DNA from: Bacteroidales bacterium UBA6401
Lineage (GTDB): Bacteria > Bacteroidota > Bacteroidia > Bacteroidales > UBA932
NCBI GenBank assembly: GCA_002438635.1
Contig: DJPX01000042.1
Coordinates: 1 to 64,000 of the forward strand
DNA length: 64,000 nucleotides
Reading direction: 5' to 3'
Shown here: positions 55,720-64,000 of the stretch, in pieces
How positions within the stretch are numbered: position 1 is the first letter of the stretch
Layout of the letters: each line of letters begins with the position of its first letter
Made by a program: the position numbers and the translations under genes
Notes under the pieces: model-generated
What the model was told of the DNA's origin: nothing
Database searches by the model: none
Seen by the model: the letters and a program-made list of their open reading frames with translations, nothing else

Positions 55720-56601
55720 CTATTCGTTAATATTAGCAACTTCAGCCCTATAAAGTTCAGTAGCCTCTTCTGCTGTAAGCGCGCGGCTATAAAGACGGAA
55801 CTCATCTATCTGAGCATTGTCCATCCAGCCCATCCATTCATCTGTAGCGCCATCAAGGATCTTTGGAAGCCATGCTCCGATAACGATTTGGTCTGCTCCG
55901 ATAAATGAAAGATCTCCTGCAAGGTTTTCTCCCATTTTGCACTCAACTACATTTTCTGGAGTAACATCAGCACCATTTACATAAACATGGAACTCTGAAG
56001 TCTCGTTGTTATATGTATAGATAAGATGATTCCAGCGCCCTGCAGGAAAGCACTTACCGTAGTCCCCATTCCATTGTTTCCAGATAGAGCCATCATCGCC
56101 ATGACGGAAGCAGGTCTTAAATGTCAAATTACCTTCTGCTCCTTCTGCAGTGCGATCTACAGCAAGTGAAATATTTCCCCAGAAGTGATCTGGTTTTTCA
56201 CTGTCAAGATTGGCAAGTTGGAAATACAAAGGAACTGGAACCTGTGACTGAAGAATCTCTGGTTGATTAACCCATGCAGAATATGTAAAGCCCTTCATGC
56301 TTCTTATAGGGCTATCCTGAGGCACAGTATAGATAAGATACTGCTTCTCTCCTCCTTGAAAGCATTTTCCAGTACGTCCGTTAACGAAATTATCTTCAGT
56401 AGTTTCCCCTTTATCTGCAACTACCAGCTCCGTAGTACCGGCAGCTTCGCTTTCAAAAGGAAGATAAGCTACAAGAGCGTCTTTTGCTACGGTAACTTCT
56501 GGCTTTCCGTTAGGAGTGTTAGGTCCATCATTTTTCTCTTTGTTACAAGAGATGGCGCAAAGTGCAAGCGCAGCAGCGCCAAATACATAGATTTTTTTCA
56601 T
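55720..56601 (-). CDS. LamG/concanavalin-like surface glycan-binding lipoprotein
   Basis: 293 aa with lipobox LCAISC (Cys19), then a Lys/Asp/Pro-rich linker. The rest is one jelly-roll domain of the LamG/concanavalin type: VAYLPFESEAAG, GFTYSAWVN, WNHLIYTYNNETSEFHVYVNG, IDEFRLYSRALT. The position right after susD is that of the SusE/SusF-like surface glycan-binding protein. It should bind the target glucan at the cell surface and help SusCD. It has no GH catalytic motif. The spacing to susD is 31 nt, within the operon. Confidence 0.88.
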   Translation of the reverse strand: MKKIYVFGAAALALCAISCNKEKNDGPNTPNGKPEVTVAKDALVAYLPFESEAAGTTELVVADKGETTEDNFVNGRTGKCFQGGEKQYLIYTVPQDSPIRSMKGFTYSAWVNQPEILQSQVPVPLYFQLANLDSEKPDHFWGNISLAVDRTAEGAEGNLTFKTCFRHGDDGSIWKQWNGDYGKCFPAGRWNHLIYTYNNETSEFHVYVNGADVTPENVVECKMGENLAGDLSFIGADQIVIGAWLPKILDGATDEWMGWMDNAQIDEFRLYSRALTAEEATELYRAEVANINE

Positions 56602-56632
56602 AATAGTAATTAATTAATAATGGTTTATTTTG

Positions 56633-58120
56633 TTAATAAATATATCCAGGAGAAGGAATAAGAGCCTTATTCAAAGTAACTTGTTCGGAAGGAATAGGAA
56701 AATGCGAATGAAAATTCGTCTTGGCACCCGCTATCTTCGCACCGACCACTTCTTCTACCTTACCTAAACGTATAAGATCAAATATGCGATTGTTCTCAAG
56801 TGCAAGTTCTGCCCTTCGCTCATCCCAAATATTCTGAAGCGTAGCCGAAGTATTGCTTATTCCGGCCCTACTTTGGACTTCATGAAGAGCATCGTCTGCA
56901 CTATAAGTACATTCTCCACTCGAGGCTCCATTACATAAACTTTCCGCATAAATAAGCAAAACCTCTGCGTATCGGATTAATCGAATATTATGGTCATAGC
57001 CATAAGCGTTAGTGTTAAAAGTATTATAACTGCTTGGAGTATAGACTTTCCCATTGTAATATGGATTAGGGCATTTATCCGATATGTAATCACCTTCGGG
57101 GGTTGTCGTCCCTCTTTCTAGGAAAGTAATTGAAAGCCTCTTAGCATCACCGCGAGCTTCAAGAAAAGCCTTCAGATTATCATTGGGCACATTAAAACCC
57201 CACCCCTGCATATTGGAAGGACTGTTATTTCGTGGCCCTTGATAATAAGCATAAAGCAAATATGGAGCTTCTCCACTGTTTTGTCCTAGATCGGAGCCTT
57301 CTATCTCCATTAAAGATTCAGAGCACCCCTCTCCATCTACAGAAAACAGGTATCTATAGTCGTCTTCAAGTGCGAATTTGCCAGAAGTGATTATCTTTCC
57401 AGAAGCATCAGCAGCACTTTGCCAATCACCAAAATACATAGCGGCCTTGGCCTTAAGTGCAAGAGCAGTATATTTAGTATAGCGTGTCCCCCACACCTTC
57501 GAATATGAAGCAGGAAGAGTATCTATAGCCTCGTCAAGATCTTTTAATATGTATTCATATAATTCGTCTTTTTTAGCCTGCGGATTATTGGCTAGTTCAC
57601 TAGAACTCATGCCATAACGAACTATTGGGACTTCCCCGAAAGTTCTGTATAACCATGTATAGGCAAATGCTCGTATAAGCTTCGCCTCATTAGCACACTG
57701 ACGGGCATACAACTTATTTTCTTCCGTTTTCATAGCCTCAGCATACTTTCCTTCCTGATAGATAGCATTATTTGCTGCCGAGATTATATTATAGTATCCA
57801 GTCCACAAAGAGTTGAACATATAATTACCAGGCTCGAAGGTAAAATCGTTCATGGCAGTAGCATAAGCATTATCCCCAACAGCAGACCCCGTATCGGAAT
57901 CATCTGAGGAAACATCTCCCACACAGATATACGGAAACCAAATATCTGAACGCATTTGGGCGTATGCGGCACTAACTGGTTGAAAAATATTCTCGGCCTT
58001 AGTGTAATCAGTTCCTGACGATGGCATAGTGCCTTCGACTCTAATGTTCAGAAAATCATCACAAGACGCTACACATACTACCACGCCGATGACTGCCAAT
58101 AAATTTATGATCTTTTTCAT
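56633..58120 (-). CDS. susD: SusD/RagB-family glycan-binding lipoprotein
   Basis: 495 aa with lipobox CVASC (Cys20). The TPR-rich SusD fold is shown by the N-terminal block NAIYQEGKYAEAMKTEENKL, ANEAKLIRAFAYTWLYRTFG, LALKAKAAMYFGDW and the C-terminal LWDERRAELALENNRIFDLI. It forms the lid of the SusC transporter on the cell surface. It follows susC by 12 nt. Confidence 0.95.
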   Translation of the reverse strand: MKKIINLLAVIGVVVCVASCDDFLNIRVEGTMPSSGTDYTKAENIFQPVSAAYAQMRSDIWFPYICVGDVSSDDSDTGSAVGDNAYATAMNDFTFEPGNYMFNSLWTGYYNIISAANNAIYQEGKYAEAMKTEENKLYARQCANEAKLIRAFAYTWLYRTFGEVPIVRYGMSSSELANNPQAKKDELYEYILKDLDEAIDTLPASYSKVWGTRYTKYTALALKAKAAMYFGDWQSAADASGKIITSGKFALEDDYRYLFSVDGEGCSESLMEIEGSDLGQNSGEAPYLLYAYYQGPRNNSPSNMQGWGFNVPNDNLKAFLEARGDAKRLSITFLERGTTTPEGDYISDKCPNPYYNGKVYTPSSYNTFNTNAYGYDHNIRLIRYAEVLLIYAESLCNGASSGECTYSADDALHEVQSRAGISNTSATLQNIWDERRAELALENNRIFDLIRLGKVEEVVGAKIAGAKTNFHSHFPIPSEQVTLNKALIPSPGYIY

Positions 58121-58132
58121 ATCTATTCTTTT

Positions 58133-61100
58133 TTAAAAATTCACACTAATTCCAGCTGTGTAAATAGATTGCATAGGATATACGCTATTATCTATCCCGG
58201 ACGAAATAGGTGAGCCTCCGATTTCAGTCGTGAAACCATTGTAACCAAAGAGGCAAAGCGGACGCTGAGCGCTTACATAAGCCCTTATGCTTCGCGCCCA
58301 CTTCATACCACTGAAAGTATATCCTATCTGGATATTATTTATATTAAATGAAGAACCATCCTCTAGATAGAAATCATTACAAGTCTGTATAAAACTTGTC
58401 CCTGCCGCTTCTGCAGATGGATATGAAGTAGATTTATTCTCTTTAGTCCAGCGATTTTTATAAAAGTCGAGATCATAGTTGGCTTCGGAAAAAGTTCCGC
58501 GCTGCATTCGCTTAAGATTTAAAATCTTATTACCTATTTGAGCGTTGACAAGCATACTAAAATCCCAATTTTTATAGTTCAAGCCCACATTGAAACCCAT
58601 AGTTAGCCACGGAAGTGGACTCCCAAGATAAGTAATGTCATCTTTATTAATTGTACCATCACCTGTGACATCGTGGTATTTAAAATAGCCGGCATCTTTT
58701 ATAATCTGATTTACCGGGTCCTGAAGAGCCTCCTTTTCCGAGGCATAAACTCCATCTATCTTATATCCCCAAAAGCCACCGATAGGATATCCTATTGCAG
58801 CACGAGTGGCATAATTACCATTTATGGATGTACCCGGAACATAATCATAACTACTTAATTCCAAACCACTTAATTTAGTAACTTCGTTATGATTAAAGGT
58901 GGCATTCATTCCTAAATTATACGAAAGATCTTCTCCTACACTGTCATTCCAATTCAAACTCATCTCTAGTCCCAAATTCATAACAGACCCGTTGTTAGAA
59001 AGTAGATTGGCAGTACCACCACCAGCCGCAATAGGAGTATAGAACACAACATTATCCGTTATACGGTCGTAAGCATCGATTTCAGCGCGAAGTCGATTGT
59101 CACAAGTAGAGAAATCCACCCCGACATTGGCCTCTGTAACCACTTCCCACTTAAGGTAATTGTTCACTACAGTCTGTGCTCCTACTCCATCATACACAGT
59201 ATCTCCAAAGACAGCAGAAGCTCCCATACCAGATGTGCCAAGTATAGCAGATGAATTGGCAGGCACATTATCATTACCCAGCATACCCCAAGAAACCCTT
59301 AGTTTAAGATAATCAAAGAAATGTTGATCTTGCATAAAATCCATCTCCGTAAGGTTCCAAGCAGAACCGACAGAAGGGAAAATACCCCACTTTTGCTGAT
59401 ATTTAGAGGAGCCATCTGCGCGTAATGTAAATGTGGCAAGGAATTTTTCATCATAATTATAAGTGCCTCTTGTAAAGAAAGAGACGCCATTGTAACGGGT
59501 TCCGCCATCACTTGAAAGTTGATTACGGGATGAACCATTTATCAAATATAGAGAAGCACTATCATAATAAGGCACAGAATTACGAGTGCCGCTAAGAGAT
59601 CTGCTTAGTTGAGTCCTAATAGAATTACCCAACATTACCGAGAACCTGTGCTTATCGACTTGTCCGTTATATGTAAGGACATTATCCAATATCTGATTTA
59701 GTCCATATCCGAAAGTCTTACTAAGCGAAGAGGTCCCCACGCTTTGACTACCACCAACATTATATTCTGGAGTGTAATTATGACTATCGTAAAAATAAAA
59801 ATCCATATTATACGATGTCTTAAAAGTAAGTGCCTGTGGAATAATAGTAAACTCAGCATAAGTAGATAAGACTTCCTTCAACCCTTTCTCTCCTGAATTA
59901 TTATAGTATGCCACTGCTACGGGATTACCGTATGCATTTGCAAAGCCGTATAGCTGAGGCGAATCGAACTTCACCGGGTATGCTTCAGTATTATCTTCAT
60001 TATAAACATTATACACAGGAGGATTCAAATAGGCCTGATAGAATGCATTGGCATTATAATTATTCTTTTCATAACGAGAAAGTACTGAATTCACACCGAC
60101 TTTAAGCCAAGATGTCATTTTCTGATCAAGCCTCAAACGGATATTGATTCTATCGTAATCATTGGTCGTGTGATTCATAATGCCATCTTGATAGAAATAA
60201 CTTAAACCCACAGAGTAGTTTGTATTGTCAGAAGCACCTGACAGATCTATCGAATGGTTAGTGGTAAATGCTGGTTTTACAAGTTCAGCATACCAGTCGG
60301 TATCTCCCGGGAAAGCACTGGCATCTAAAGGAGTCCAGCCTATAGTGTTCTTATTGGCCTCGTTACGAAGTTCTATGTATTGGTTTTTGTTTGCAAGAGG
60401 CATTATATTAATTGGAATTTGCACTCCGGCATATCCATCATAATTGATGTTAAGATGGTCAATAGACCCCCTCTTTGTGGTTACTATAATAACGCCATTA
60501 GCCGCACGAACACCATAAATGGCAGATGCAGAAGCATCCTTAAGTACAGTAAGGCTCTCTATATCATTAGAAGATAGAAAGTCTATATTATCCTGAAACA
60601 CGCCGTCTACAACATAAAGAGGTGTAGCATAATCACTTATTGAGCCTACTCCACGCACTTTAACCTTAGGGGTAGCACCTGGGGCTCCGCTGTTGATAAT
60701 TTGAACACCACTAACCATACCTTGAAGGGCTGCCATAGGAGAAGAGGATATTTGTTTACTTAGCTCGCCACCCTTTATAGTGACAATAGGCGCAGTGAGA
60801 TCCTTAGATTTCTGAGTTCCATATCCCACCACCACACTCTCTTCAAGAAGTTGAGAATCAACAGAAAGTTTTACATCTATTATGCTTCTGCCACCTACCA
60901 TCTCTTCCCTATCTTTATACCCTTGGAAAGAAAAAACAAGAATGGCATCTGAGGGCACTTCTATAGTATAATGACCATCTAGATCTGTGACGGTCCCATT
61001 TGTCCCACCTTTAATGAAAACCGCAGCTTGAGGAAGTGGATAACCATCACTGTCAAGCACTGAGCCTTCAACCTTTATGGTCTGTCCCCACATAGATGTA

Positions 61101-61141
61101 ATGCAGAGAATGAAGGCGAATAATACCACTAAACGTTTCAT
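58133..61141 (-). CDS. susC: SusC/RagA-family TonB-dependent transporter
   Basis: 1002 aa. After a signal peptide comes a carboxypeptidase-like domain (VEGSVLDSDGYPLPQAAVFI, about 22-100), then the plug (VVGYGTQKSKDLTAPI, RIRGVGSISDYATPLYVVDG-type region) and a 22-strand barrel ending in YTAGISVNF with terminal Phe. It imports oligosaccharides across the outer membrane with energy from TonB. It lies 8 nt after the first GH144-type gene and 12 nt before susD; the enzyme-first order is a little unusual. Confidence 0.95.
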   Translation of the reverse strand: MKRLVVLFAFILCITSMWGQTIKVEGSVLDSDGYPLPQAAVFIKGGTNGTVTDLDGHYTIEVPSDAILVFSFQGYKDREEMVGGRSIIDVKLSVDSQLLEESVVVGYGTQKSKDLTAPIVTIKGGELSKQISSSPMAALQGMVSGVQIINSGAPGATPKVKVRGVGSISDYATPLYVVDGVFQDNIDFLSSNDIESLTVLKDASASAIYGVRAANGVIIVTTKRGSIDHLNINYDGYAGVQIPINIMPLANKNQYIELRNEANKNTIGWTPLDASAFPGDTDWYAELVKPAFTTNHSIDLSGASDNTNYSVGLSYFYQDGIMNHTTNDYDRINIRLRLDQKMTSWLKVGVNSVLSRYEKNNYNANAFYQAYLNPPVYNVYNEDNTEAYPVKFDSPQLYGFANAYGNPVAVAYYNNSGEKGLKEVLSTYAEFTIIPQALTFKTSYNMDFYFYDSHNYTPEYNVGGSQSVGTSSLSKTFGYGLNQILDNVLTYNGQVDKHRFSVMLGNSIRTQLSRSLSGTRNSVPYYDSASLYLINGSSRNQLSSDGGTRYNGVSFFTRGTYNYDEKFLATFTLRADGSSKYQQKWGIFPSVGSAWNLTEMDFMQDQHFFDYLKLRVSWGMLGNDNVPANSSAILGTSGMGASAVFGDTVYDGVGAQTVVNNYLKWEVVTEANVGVDFSTCDNRLRAEIDAYDRITDNVVFYTPIAAGGGTANLLSNNGSVMNLGLEMSLNWNDSVGEDLSYNLGMNATFNHNEVTKLSGLELSSYDYVPGTSINGNYATRAAIGYPIGGFWGYKIDGVYASEKEALQDPVNQIIKDAGYFKYHDVTGDGTINKDDITYLGSPLPWLTMGFNVGLNYKNWDFSMLVNAQIGNKILNLKRMQRGTFSEANYDLDFYKNRWTKENKSTSYPSAEAAGTSFIQTCNDFYLEDGSSFNINNIQIGYTFSGMKWARSIRAYVSAQRPLCLFGYNGFTTEIGGSPISSGIDNSVYPMQSIYTAGISVNF

Positions 61142-61149
61142 AAATAATA

Positions 61150-62742
61150 TTATTTAGATTCGTAATAAAATCCTAATTTTTCAAGCCCACTCCTGATTTC
61201 AGGCGCACTCATAAAAAGTTCCCAAAGAAGACCTGATCGATAATTCTCTATCATAACAGCTATTGGCCCCTGATCTATAGCAAGATAACTTTTTACAACC
61301 TTCTGCCCCTGCGGAAGAGAAAGATTAACTGCATCATAAAAGCCCATAGGGCCGAAAACTTCACTTCCCATATCATAATATAAATGCCTCAGGCAAGCAA
61401 GCGATTCTTCTGGTGTATATACTATGGACGAAATAGGAGCTGTAGGTGAAACTGTTCCATTTTCCGCATCTGTCATCGGATGATGGCTTGTATATCCCAC
61501 TAGCATATCGTCAGATGAGGTAAATCCCCAAAAGTCTGCTCCTAAGCCCTTATGCCCCATAGGATTTTCAAGCGCATAATTATAATGAATCAAAGCGTGA
61601 GTACGATTCTGTTCAAAATAATTCACTTTTCCATCCGTCAAGCCACGCGGGTCAAGACCCAACCACGAATAATGAGTGAAAAACAAAGGGCCACCATAAT
61701 TCATCCCTAATGGAAGCACTAATCCATAATATGATTTCCCATTGTAATAGTAGTCGGAATTTTTATAACAATTCTCATACACCTCACGTGAAATGCCAAA
61801 ACGCTGTGAAGATGCGGCAAGTACGTATGTTATAAAGGTCTCATCATACCCTTTGATACGATGATTCATCTTCCATCCGTAGTTTTTAGACCAATGCCAA
61901 TACAGATTCTTTCCATCCTCACCTGTATACCAGTTCCACTCGACGCCACGAACCAGCCTATCGGCCCTTACGCACAAATCCGGTCTCTTGAATTTAAGAT
62001 ATTGCTTTAGCGTAATAAGTCCTTCCACAAGAAACGCCGTTTCAACTAAATCACCTCCATCGTCATATTTACTGAAAGAGTGAACCTTACGAGTTTGTGG
62101 ATCATACCAATGCGCCCATGCGCCATGGAACCTTTCTACATTCTCAAGAAAGTTCAATATCTTTTCGAAATCACCATACCCTTGCTCTGTGCTCAAGTAT
62201 CCTCGTTCTATACCTGCGATAAGCGCCATAATGCCAAAGCCCGTACCACCTGTAGTTACTGGAGCACCATTTGTAGAGTTGCTTCTTTCCTTTGCCATAC
62301 CTGTAAGATGATCCGCAAACTCGTGAAAATAGCGTGTAGTATACTTTTGTGTCATATCCAGCAATGCCTCATCTGTAGCTGCGGGGATAGTAATAGTAAC
62401 AGACATGGAAGACAAATCGTCTCGTGAAAGAGATTTTGGATTTATACCCTTAGGAATAACATAATAAGTAGCAGATGTGGGCACTTTAGAAGGCTTCACA
62501 CTCCAATCCAAATAAGGAGAGGAATTAATCGAGTTCAGCAACTTTAAATTTCGTCCGGACTTCAAATACAAATCATAACTTTCGCCCTGAGACGAATCCC
62601 ATGAAAACTCCACGTGAGCAGGGTAAGCGGACACCTCTAACCCGTGCACTTGTTTATAGACTTTAAAACTTTCAACCTCATTTCTGCAAGAACAAACAGA
62701 AACGAGCAATACAGAAAAAATTAAAAATTTAATTGTTTTCAT
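61150..62742 (-). CDS. Glycoamylase-like/GH144-type endo-glucanase lipoprotein, first gene of the PUL
   Basis: 530 aa with lipobox SVCSC (Cys19 or so). A short Ig/fibronectin-like part (HVEFSWDSSQGESYDLYLKS) is followed by a Glycoamylase (PF10091) domain: RYFHEFADHLTGMAKERSNS, FHGAWAHWYD, LYWHWSKNYGWKMNHRI, AIDQGPIAVMIENYRSG. It is a paralogue of the enzyme at 54068. GH144 members cut beta-1,2-glucan to sophoro-oligosaccharides. With the regulator divergent and susCD downstream, it is probably the surface enzyme that makes the transport substrate; the other copy might act in the periplasm. Which is which cannot be told here. Confidence 0.88.
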   Translation of the reverse strand: MKTIKFLIFSVLLVSVCSCRNEVESFKVYKQVHGLEVSAYPAHVEFSWDSSQGESYDLYLKSGRNLKLLNSINSSPYLDWSVKPSKVPTSATYYVIPKGINPKSLSRDDLSSMSVTITIPAATDEALLDMTQKYTTRYFHEFADHLTGMAKERSNSTNGAPVTTGGTGFGIMALIAGIERGYLSTEQGYGDFEKILNFLENVERFHGAWAHWYDPQTRKVHSFSKYDDGGDLVETAFLVEGLITLKQYLKFKRPDLCVRADRLVRGVEWNWYTGEDGKNLYWHWSKNYGWKMNHRIKGYDETFITYVLAASSQRFGISREVYENCYKNSDYYYNGKSYYGLVLPLGMNYGGPLFFTHYSWLGLDPRGLTDGKVNYFEQNRTHALIHYNYALENPMGHKGLGADFWGFTSSDDMLVGYTSHHPMTDAENGTVSPTAPISSIVYTPEESLACLRHLYYDMGSEVFGPMGFYDAVNLSLPQGQKVVKSYLAIDQGPIAVMIENYRSGLLWELFMSAPEIRSGLEKLGFYYESK

Positions 62743-62808
62743 CGCTTTATTTGGAAATCTAATGCCTTTGATTTATTTATTGCTTATCTGTTTCAGCGTT
62801 TTTTGAAG

Positions 62809-62838
62809 CAAATATATGAACAATATAAAAAAAGCAAA
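62809..62838 (-). promoter_or_regulatory. Promoter of the glucan PUL
   Basis: On the minus strand TTTG (62838-62835), 18 nt spacing and TATATTTG (62816-62809) fit the -33/-7 consensus. It leaves a leader of about 60 nt before the ATG at 62742. Confidence 0.6.
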
Positions 62839-62875
62839 TAGACTAAGCCCCCATAAATATTCCACTTCAAAAAAC

Positions 62876-62895
62876 AGGGGTTATATCTATCCCCT
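62876..62895. promoter_or_regulatory. Candidate operator between the PUL and its regulator
   Basis: AGGGG and CCCCT flank a 10-nt A/T-rich spacer, a 20-bp inverted repeat in the 208-nt divergent region, about 37 nt upstream of the PUL -33 box and 30 nt upstream of the regulator -7 box. Its position suits a binding site for the divergent regulator. Confidence 0.45.
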
Positions 62896-62924
62896 ATTTT
62901 TCCACTACCATTAAAAAATTTAAT

Positions 62925-62932
62925 TATATTTG
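62925..62932 (+). promoter_or_regulatory. -7 box of the PUL regulator gene
   Basis: TATATTTG matches TAnnTTTG, 18 nt before the ATG at 62951. No clear -33 box was found. Confidence 0.45.
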
Positions 62933-62950
62933 TTAGAAAATTACAGAACC

Positions 62951-64000
62951 ATGCGTCGTAAAACAGCCATAACAGTATTATGCCTTTTCGGCATTACAGT
63001 ATATTCTACAGCACAAGAATCCACTCCGATAGTGCGTATCTGGGATAAAAATGACCACCACCAATCTAACCAAATATGGTCTGCAAGTTGCGCTGAAGAT
63101 GGTAGGACCTACTTTGGAAATGCAACAGGGCTTATATGTTTTGATTCTAAACAATGGAGTATAACTCCCATAAAAGGCTCGTGTATAATTCGCTCAACTT
63201 TTTGCGATGGTGATAGAATCTACGCCGGATCATTTGAAGAATTCGGGTATTTCTCCGAAAACGATGAAGGTATCATAGAATACACTTCATTATCCGATTC
63301 TCTAGCCGGATATTCTATGAAAAACGATGAAATATGGAATATTTTTCGTTATGGTGATAACATCATTTTTCACTCTTTTGTCACTTTTTTCGCATACAAT
63401 ACAACTAACAAAACAGTTACTCCTATTGACACTAAGGTATTTAGTGAATACATCGGTTTGGATTCGGAGAATAGGTTATATAGCAGCGCTGACGGCTTTT
63501 CTATAATAAACCTTGAAGATGGTTCTGCAACAAAGCTTCCGCATCCATGGAAAGGAAAAATGGTATCAGTCTTACCTCGTGGTAAAGGAAGAGACTTGGT
63601 TGTAACACAGAATGAAGGCATCTACCTTCTTAATGGCACATCTTTAAGTAAATGGATAACTAACTGCGAGGAAAATCTTCTCAATGGTGAAATAAATAAA
63701 GCCATTATAAGTTCAAAGGGAGACATCATACTAGGCAGTACACTTTATGGATGCAGTGCAATAGACTCCACAGGACACAAACTATGGACCATTGATGCAT
63801 CAAATGTGCTTGATGGGAATACCATCCTAAATATATGCGAGAACAAGGAGGGCGATTTATTCCTAGCTATGGGCTCTGGAATAGCACTTGTCGATGTACA
63901 TAGCGGTATACGCTACATACGGGAGTTGAGGCCTAATGTAGGCGCTGTGTACTGCACCTATTACCAAGCTCCGTTTTTATATATTGGCACAAATCAAGGA
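62951..64000 (+). CDS. Propeller-sensor transcription regulator of the PUL, 3' end missing
   Basis: The frame from the ATG at 62951 stays open for 350 codons to the right edge. It has a signal peptide and then two-component-regulator-type propeller blades: QIWSASCAEDGRTYFGNATG, and the phrase YAGSFEEFGYFSENDEG typical of Bacteroidota regulators with a triple-tyrosine motif and a C-terminal LuxR-type helix-turn-helix (SusR-like); a hybrid histidine kinase is the other option, since the output domain lies outside. It should sense a breakdown product of the glucan in the periplasm and switch on the divergent PUL. The start is supported by the promoter box 18 nt upstream. Confidence 0.8.
   Translation, partial: MRRKTAITVLCLFGITVYSTAQESTPIVRIWDKNDHHQSNQIWSASCAEDGRTYFGNATGLICFDSKQWSITPIKGSCIIRSTFCDGDRIYAGSFEEFGYFSENDEGIIEYTSLSDSLAGYSMKNDEIWNIFRYGDNIIFHSFVTFFAYNTTNKTVTPIDTKVFSEYIGLDSENRLYSSADGFSIINLEDGSATKLPHPWKGKMVSVLPRGKGRDLVVTQNEGIYLLNGTSLSKWITNCEENLLNGEINKAIISSKGDIILGSTLYGCSAIDSTGHKLWTIDASNVLDGNTILNICENKEGDLFLAMGSGIALVDVHSGIRYIRELRPNVGAVYCTYYQAPFLYIGTNQG

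Noticed and set aside
1..64000. CRISPR arrays, rRNA and tRNA genes, complete insertion sequences
   Set aside because: No regularly spaced repeats, cloverleaf sequences or transposase genes were seen on reading either strand.

Overview
The window reads as a chromosomal segment of a Bacteroidota (Bacteroidales-type) bacterium. The evidence is a SusC/SusD polysaccharide utilisation locus, many lipoproteins with a Cys right after a short signal peptide, NVEALA-type small peptides with beta-propeller lipoproteins, a TGS-domain nucleoside kinase, and promoter-like TAnnTTTG boxes in place of sigma70 boxes. No rRNA, tRNA or CRISPR array was seen. The genus cannot be named from the sequence.

Layout. 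1-3759 (-): type I restriction genes hsdR and hsdM (hsdM runs off the left edge). 3760-9342: a gene-poor accessory stretch with a repeat-domain lipoprotein, a sialate O-acetylesterase, a decayed Rpn/PD-(D/E)XK nuclease gene, paired hairpins and other remnants. 9343-12687: arginase-family enzyme, a predicted outer-membrane barrel and an MFS transporter. 12935-16257 (+): oadGAB, a Na+-pumping biotin-dependent decarboxylase. 16307-26427: housekeeping and cell-wall genes (G3E GTPase, GH-like lipoprotein, two GH3 enzymes around a nucleoside kinase, M23 peptidase, TrmO). 26396-31075 (-): glycine cleavage operon with split GcvP. 31210-34912: M16 peptidase and acyl-ACP thioesterase.

34897-51741 is the most unusual region. 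A minus-strand operon carries tandem pairs of NVEALA peptide plus beta-propeller lipoprotein genes and ends in a 791-aa protein that fuses a membrane-anchored signal peptidase I to a transglutaminase-like domain. A divergent plus-strand operon encodes a small lipoprotein, a TolC-like channel, a periplasmic adaptor and two different RND permeases. I infer a dedicated small-peptide maturation and export system. The peptide part is a two-copy tandem duplication, and each copy has lost part of one peptide gene.

51752-64000 is a polysaccharide utilisation locus. The minus-strand genes run GH144-type glucanase, SusC, SusD, LamG-like surface protein, a second GH144-type glucanase and a GH3 beta-glucosidase, with a divergent propeller-type regulator (cut by the right edge). 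The enzyme set suggests beta-1,2-glucan as substrate.
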